Shown piece after piece: positions 59,066 to 64,000 of a DNA stretch of 64,000 nucleotides. The DNA is from an uncultured Nitrospiraceae bacterium. Lineage in GTDB: Bacteria > Nitrospirota > Thermodesulfovibrionia > Thermodesulfovibrionales > SM23-35. The DNA lies in the NCBI GenBank assembly GCA_937138415.1, contig CAKZPA010000037.1, positions 1 through 64,000 on the forward strand. Reading direction: 5' to 3'. A model generated the notes under the pieces. It ran no database searches. It saw nothing but the letters and a program-made list of their open reading frames with translations, and had not been told where the DNA came from. A program made the translations under genes and the position numbers. Each line of letters starts with the position of its first letter. Position 1 is the stretch's first letter.

Positions 59066-59806
59066 ATGAACGTCAGGAATACGGACATGCTGCCTTTCTG
59101 CCTCATCGCAAAAACGATATCAGACGCGTGGTTCCAGCTCATCTACAACCTCTTCGACAGGGCGTACCCCCAATACATTCAGAGGGGCTCCTTCGAAAAC
59201 GAACAGTATCGCCTGCAGTACCCCGGGATCGCGGTCTTCATCGAGCACCCCTCATCCGACATCGTGCCCCACATTCCACCTGGGCTCAACATCCCTGCTC
59301 CCACAACCATGGAATACATCGAAGAGTACTTCGCGAATTACCTGATGAATCCGGAACCCTGCGAAGGCGAGACGTATACCTATGCGAGCAGGATCCATCA
59401 CCCGATGCCGAAAGGCGGTTCTCAGCTCGCACGGGTCATCGACATGCTGAGGAATACCCCGCTCACGAATCAGGCCGTCATAGAGATTGCGCATCCTGAG
59501 GACCTCGACACCTGTTACGGCAAGGACGGCAAGCTAGACCCTCCGTGTCTGAGGCTCCTCGACTTCAAGGTGATCCCTTCGGCCGACGACCTCCTCCTCA
59601 CGGTCACCGCGTATTTCCGTTCATGGGACCTGTGGGCCGGTTTTCCGACGAATCTCGGCGGCATCGAGCTTCTGAAACAGTTCATTGCATCGGAGACCTC
59701 CCTGAAGAGCGGCCCGATGTATGCGTACAGTGCAGGTGCGCACATTTACGGATACCAGGAAGAGATCGCACGGCTCCGAACGATGAGGACAAAGCAACAG
59801 GTTTGA
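59066..59806 (+). CDS. Thymidylate synthase-like protein (archaeal/methanogen-like ThyA type)
   Basis: DAWFQLIYNLF..., YRL...; C-terminal FRSWDLWAGFPTNLGGIELLKQFIASE...SGPMYAYSAGAHIYGYQ (TS RSxD..xGxPxN and SxxxHxY-type motifs). Confidence 0.75.
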   Translation: MNVRNTDMLPFCLIAKTISDAWFQLIYNLFDRAYPQYIQRGSFENEQYRLQYPGIAVFIEHPSSDIVPHIPPGLNIPAPTTMEYIEEYFANYLMNPEPCEGETYTYASRIHHPMPKGGSQLARVIDMLRNTPLTNQAVIEIAHPEDLDTCYGKDGKLDPPCLRLLDFKVIPSADDLLLTVTAYFRSWDLWAGFPTNLGGIELLKQFIASETSLKSGPMYAYSAGAHIYGYQEEIARLRTMRTKQQV

Positions 59807-59936
59807 CAAGAGGGCCTGTTTCTGATAGCATGAGTATCCGATTATCCCGATAGTGAAAAGTCTTGTGAGGGAGCGCGTCTCGTTTCATTCGCCTCAACCC
59901 GTTTCACTATACTAAAAATGCGTCAAGGAGGATAGC

Positions 59937-60278
59937 ATGGCTGAATTTCTGAGAATCGAGGATTTTATTGCTCTCGCGAAAGAGGGGAAGGATGTCACGC
60001 TCGACATCGATTTGCGCAGGCAGCTCGTCTCTCAAAAGGTGCATCCCGGGGATACCGAAGAAATGAAGGGTGAAATCGACATGTACCTGCTGATAGCCGA
60101 TTACCACTTTACCGTCGGCAACTGGAAGAAAACGGTATCGAAAATATACGTGTCGGGAACCGTGGAAGAATCGCTCAATGATGCGAAGATCAACAAGAGC
60201 ATCGCGAACGAGCGCCTGAAGATGGATTACAAACGGTTGAGCGATGCCCGCATTTCCTTCGAGGAGAAGTACTTCTGA
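59937..60278 (+). CDS. Hypothetical protein
   Basis: 113 aa from ATG with strong RBS AAGGAGGATAGC; no family recognised. Confidence 0.7.
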   Translation: MAEFLRIEDFIALAKEGKDVTLDIDLRRQLVSQKVHPGDTEEMKGEIDMYLLIADYHFTVGNWKKTVSKIYVSGTVEESLNDAKINKSIANERLKMDYKRLSDARISFEEKYF

Positions 60279-60342
60279 TACGCCGGCACGGTGAACTGGC
60301 GGGCAGGGAGCGAAGCAGAATACGACCGCTGCCCGCCGCGTT

Positions 60343-61452
60343 ATGACGACCGCGACTCTCAAACCCCTCACCATAGGATCTTTCACCGCCCGGATCCCCA
60401 TAATCCAAGGAGGGATGGGGATCGGCATTTCCCTGTCCGGGCTCGCTTCGGCCGTCGCGAACGAGGGGGGAATCGGCGTGATCGCCACCGCCGGAATCGG
60501 CATGGGAGAACCCGATTTCTTCAAGAATTCCTTTGCGGCGAACCTGAGGGCGCTCCGGCGGGAAATCCGCCGCGCACGGGAACTCTCGAAAGGAATTCTA
60601 GGAGTCAACATCATGGTCGCCCTGTCGGATTTCCCCGACCTCGTGAGGGCAGCCATCGAGGAGGGGACCGACATCATCTTCTCGGGTGCCGGTCTCCCGC
60701 TTGCCCTCCCGCAACTGGCTCCCCCAGAGAGCCGCACGGCCCTCGTCCCGATCGTCTCCTCCGGACGTGCTGCAGCCCTCATCACCAAGAAATGGACAGA
60801 TAAGCACGGCCGTCTGCCGGATGCGATCGTGGTGGAAGGACCGAAAGCCGGCGGTCACCTCGGTTTCAAGGAGGAAATGCTCAATGATCCGGCATACTCG
60901 CTGGATCGTCTGGTGCCGGAAGTGCTTTTCGCGCTGAAACCGTTCGAGGACACGTTCGGCAAACGGATTCCCGTCATCGCTGCCGGCGGTATCCACACGG
61001 GGAGCGACATCCTCACCTTCCTCCGCATGGGTGCAGCGGGCGTGCAGATGGCGACCCGCTTCGTCACCACGTTCGAATGCGACGCCTCCCTCGCCTTCAA
61101 AGAAGCGTACATCGCCTCCACGAGAGAGGATATCGTCATCATAAAAAGTCCGGTCGGGATGCCGGGCCGGGCTATCAAAAATACGTTCCTCGAGGAGGTG
61201 AGCCAGGGAAAGAGGAAACCATTCAAATGCCCCTATCACTGTTTGAAAACCTGCGACTACAAGAACAGTCCTTACTGCATCACGCTCGCCCTTATGAACG
61301 CGAAAAGGGGGAATCTGTCGCAGGGGTTCGCGTTCGCCGGCGAAAATGCATACAGGGCTGACAAGATCATTTCGGTGAGAGAACTGATCGAGTCCCTTCT
61401 CAGGGAATACGAGGAAGCAGCCAACGCCGCGGAATCAGGCGCTCCCCTGTGA
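60343..61452 (+). CDS. Nitronate monooxygenase / 2-nitropropane dioxygenase family
   Basis: IIQGGMGIGISLSGLASAVANEGGIGVIATAGIG, VEGPKAGGHLGFK, VIAAGGIHTGSDILTFLRMGAAGVQMATRFV. Confidence 0.93.
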   Translation: MTTATLKPLTIGSFTARIPIIQGGMGIGISLSGLASAVANEGGIGVIATAGIGMGEPDFFKNSFAANLRALRREIRRARELSKGILGVNIMVALSDFPDLVRAAIEEGTDIIFSGAGLPLALPQLAPPESRTALVPIVSSGRAAALITKKWTDKHGRLPDAIVVEGPKAGGHLGFKEEMLNDPAYSLDRLVPEVLFALKPFEDTFGKRIPVIAAGGIHTGSDILTFLRMGAAGVQMATRFVTTFECDASLAFKEAYIASTREDIVIIKSPVGMPGRAIKNTFLEEVSQGKRKPFKCPYHCLKTCDYKNSPYCITLALMNAKRGNLSQGFAFAGENAYRADKIISVRELIESLLREYEEAANAAESGAPL

Positions 61453-62511
61453 ATTGAGCGGGAAGCGAATCGTGAACGTCGTCCCCCGTCCCTCCTCGCT
61501 TTCGACCGATATCGTGCCCCGGTGATCCTGAATGATTTTGAGGGCGAAGGTCAGGCCAAGCCCCGGTCCGTACACTTTCGACGTGACCATTGGATCGAAG
61601 ATATTCTTGATCTTCTCCTTGGCAATCCCTATGCCCGTGTCGGAAAACTGCACTTCGAGGTTATTGCCGTTGACACGGCTCCGCACGGTAAGCGTTCGTC
61701 CTTCTCTCTCCATCGCCTCGATCGCATTCTTGATGATATTGCAGAACGCCCGTTTGAGGAGCTTCTTGTCCGCCTGGATGGGAGGCGGGTCTTTCACGAG
61801 GTCCGTCTTCACCTCGATCGCTTTCTGTGCAAAATCCTGGGCAAAGACGCTCAGGGAGTCCATGACGACGCTGTTAATGTCCGACGGTTCCTTGATCGAT
61901 ATCGCCATCGTTTTCAATTCGATGAGCTGTTTGATCATGCCCTCGAGAACCGCCACATCCTCGATGATGTACTGCATGTATTTTCTGTTCGGATCGTCTT
62001 CGGAGAGCCTGCTGTAAACCTTCCGGGCGAATCCGCCGATCGACGTGAGCGGGTTTCGGATCTCATGCGCGACCTGGTCCATCATCTGCTCGAGCGCGCC
62101 GGACTTTTCCTCCTCGACTTTCTTCTCGTGGGTCGCCTTTATCGAAAGCAATGAGCGCACACGCGCCGCCAGCTCCTTGTAATCGAAGGGCTTCGCCATG
62201 TAGTCATCCGCACCGATGTCCAGTCCCTTGATCTTATGCTCGACCTCCCCTTTCGCGGTGAGCATCACGATCGGGATGTAGCGCGTCTTCTCGTCTCCCT
62301 TCAGTCTCCGGCAGACTTCGTAGCCATCCATCTTCGGCATCATGACGTCGAGCACGATCAGGTCCGGTTCGTATGCGGGAACTGTGGCGAGGGCTTCTTC
62401 TCCATTGTACGCCTCCGCCGTGTCATATCCTTCTGCACGGAATCTCTTCTTCAGCAGCTCCACGGTGTCTTCGGCGTCGTCAACGATGAGGATCTTATTC
62501 TTCCTCTCCAC
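61435..62511 (-). CDS. Hybrid response regulator receiver-histidine kinase
   Basis: REC: ILIVDDAEDTVELLKKRF...LIVLDVMMPKMDGYEVCRRLK...PIVMLTAKG...DDYMAKPFDYKEL; HisKA MDQVAHEIRNPLTSIGGFARK; HATPase DTGIGIAKEKIKNIFDPM...GPGLGLTFALKIIQDHRGTI. Confidence 0.95.
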   Translation of the reverse strand: MERKNKILIVDDAEDTVELLKKRFRAEGYDTAEAYNGEEALATVPAYEPDLIVLDVMMPKMDGYEVCRRLKGDEKTRYIPIVMLTAKGEVEHKIKGLDIGADDYMAKPFDYKELAARVRSLLSIKATHEKKVEEEKSGALEQMMDQVAHEIRNPLTSIGGFARKVYSRLSEDDPNRKYMQYIIEDVAVLEGMIKQLIELKTMAISIKEPSDINSVVMDSLSVFAQDFAQKAIEVKTDLVKDPPPIQADKKLLKRAFCNIIKNAIEAMEREGRTLTVRSRVNGNNLEVQFSDTGIGIAKEKIKNIFDPMVTSKVYGPGLGLTFALKIIQDHRGTISVESEEGRGTTFTIRFPLNSQGSA

Positions 62512-62896
62512 CTAAAATGCTCTCCCTCTTGCCGCGGATGAACGATTTGATCTGATTGGGTAATTCGCGTATGTTGACCGGCTTCGAGATGTACCCTTCA
62601 AAGCCTGCCACGATGACCTTCTCGCGGTCACCTTTCATCGCATGGGCGGTAAACGCCACGATCGGGACGTCCTGAAAGTCTTCTCTGCCTTTCAGGAGTC
62701 TTGCGACCTCGTAGCCGTCCAGTTTCGGGAGCGAAATGTCGAGGAGGATCAAATCGGGTTTCTCCGCAAGTGCTTTTTCGATTGCTTCTTCTCCGTCTAC
62801 AGCTTCGACCGTCAGGTATCCTTTGTTTTTGAGGACCTTCACCACAAGCTCTCGGTTATCCCGATTGTCCTCGACGATCAACACCTTTCGTGGCAT
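62495..62896 (-). CDS. Single-domain response regulator
   Basis: KVLIVEDNRDNRELVVKVLKNKGY...LILLDISLPKLDGYEVARLLK...IVAFTAHAMKGDREK...GYISKPVN; start MPRKV at 62896. Confidence 0.94.
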   Translation of the reverse strand: MPRKVLIVEDNRDNRELVVKVLKNKGYLTVEAVDGEEAIEKALAEKPDLILLDISLPKLDGYEVARLLKGREDFQDVPIVAFTAHAMKGDREKVIVAGFEGYISKPVNIRELPNQIKSFIRGKRESILGGEEE

Positions 62897-62940
62897 AACC
62901 CTTCTCTCCGATGCCTCAGGCATTCTTCACGGCACTCCTA

Positions 62941-64000
62941 TTATAAAGGAAGCGACGCATCCCCGAATATTTCCTTCCTCACTGGCAGCGTGAAACAAAA
63001 CGTACTGCCCTCGCCGTACTTGCTCGTTGCCCATATTTTCCCTTTGTGGCGTTCCACGAGACCCCGGGCAATGCTCAAACCGATCACCGCGCCTTCGAAC
63101 TGTCGTTCCAGGGTAAAATCCACCTGCACGAACTTCTCGAATATTCTCTTGAGATCATCCTCTTTCATCCCCATCCCCGTATCCGCAACGCACATCTCCA
63201 CAAAAGGACGTCCTGCGGCGAGCTGCGTCTCTTCCTCGAGGTTGCGGACTGTGATCGTGATGCCCCCTCTGCGGGTGAACTTCACCGCATTCGACACCAA
63301 GTGTACCAGAATCTGCTTGATTTTATCCGCATCCCCGTAGACGACTGGCACCGCCTCGGGGAAGACGATCGAGAGGGAGAGCCCTTTCCGTCCCGCATCC
63401 TTCTCGAAAGAGGCTGCAACGCTCTCGATGAGAGGCTTCAGATCGACCCTGCTCAGCGATAACCGAAGTTTCGCGGACTCGAGCTTCGAGACATCGAGGA
63501 GATCGTCGATCATCGTGAGCAGGTGCGCGGCACTCTGTCTCACTTTGACGAGGCTTCTCTCCTGCTCTTCGTTCAGCGGCCCGTCTATCCTGTCGAGCAA
63601 CGCCTCCGCGTATCCGATGATCGTATTCATCGGCGTCCGCAGCTCGTGCGATATATTCGCGAGGAAAGCGGATTCCAATTTGTCGAGTTCTCGAAGCTCC
63701 GTCTTATCGCGCTCCAGGCGTTCGATGAGGTTGGTCCTCTCCGCGACGAGCCGTTCGAGTGCCAGTTTGTCCGACGCGATCTGCATATACGATCCATTGA
63801 TCCTGATGAAAAAGAGGCTTACGGAACCAACGAAAAACAGCGCAACCGTGTTGAAACTGCCGGCGAACGGCTCGAGCACTTTCCTTGCATCCTCGTGCCC
63901 CATCGGGATGAGGACATGGCGCATGATATGACCGAACGAGCGAGAAACGGAAAACATGAACCACGCGGACGCGAGCCACACCATATAGTTCCAGAGCACA
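62941..64000 (-). CDS. Membrane sensor histidine kinase (N-terminus may extend beyond window)
   Basis: FLANISHELRTPMNTIIGYAEALLDR; VHLVSNAVKFTRRGGITITV; DTGMGMKEDDLKRIFEKFVQVD; N-terminal TM segments at the window edge. Confidence 0.93.
   Translation of the reverse strand, partial: VLWNYMVWLASAWFMFSVSRSFGHIMRHVLIPMGHEDARKVLEPFAGSFNTVALFFVGSVSLFFIRINGSYMQIASDKLALERLVAERTNLIERLERDKTELRELDKLESAFLANISHELRTPMNTIIGYAEALLDRIDGPLNEEQERSLVKVRQSAAHLLTMIDDLLDVSKLESAKLRLSLSRVDLKPLIESVAASFEKDAGRKGLSLSIVFPEAVPVVYGDADKIKQILVHLVSNAVKFTRRGGITITVRNLEEETQLAAGRPFVEMCVADTGMGMKEDDLKRIFEKFVQVDFTLERQFEGAVIGLSIARGLVERHKGKIWATSKYGEGSTFCFTLPVRKEIFGDASLPL

Noticed and set aside
1-64000. CRISPR arrays, transposases, prophage or toxin-antitoxin systems
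   Set aside because: No regularly spaced direct repeats, IS-like terminal repeats, integrases or recognisable phage genes seen on reading both strands.

Overview
The window is a dense, GC-rich bacterial chromosome segment, mostly housekeeping and metabolic genes. Gene order and content would fit a Nitrospirota- or Desulfobacterota-like organism, but I cannot assign taxonomy from the sequence alone. I recognise about 60 protein-coding genes and two tRNA genes, tRNA-Leu(CAG) and tRNA-Pro(GGG). I saw no CRISPR array, rRNA, transposase or prophage. Points that merit a second look: (1) a multiheme cytochrome c running off the left edge, missing from the ORF track, with a consensus promoter and a ~220-nt leader ending in an intrinsic terminator (a riboswitch/attenuator candidate). 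(2) A PRC-barrel/MgtE-N/CBS soluble protein overlapping an NRAMP-family transporter that lacks the DPGN and MPH motifs, which suggests a split Mg2+-type transport system. (3) A ~3 kb gene graveyard (about 32.75-35.77 kb) with frameshifted or truncated remnants of an MFS transporter, DAHP synthase, alginate-export-like porin and TatD hydrolase, including apparent read-through of bioD. (4) Adjacent HEAT-repeat and HD-GYP proteins that seem to share an N-terminal domain. (5) A bacterial Clp1/Grc3-like polynucleotide kinase. (6) An unlisted 31-aa membrane microprotein after a DsbC-like gene.
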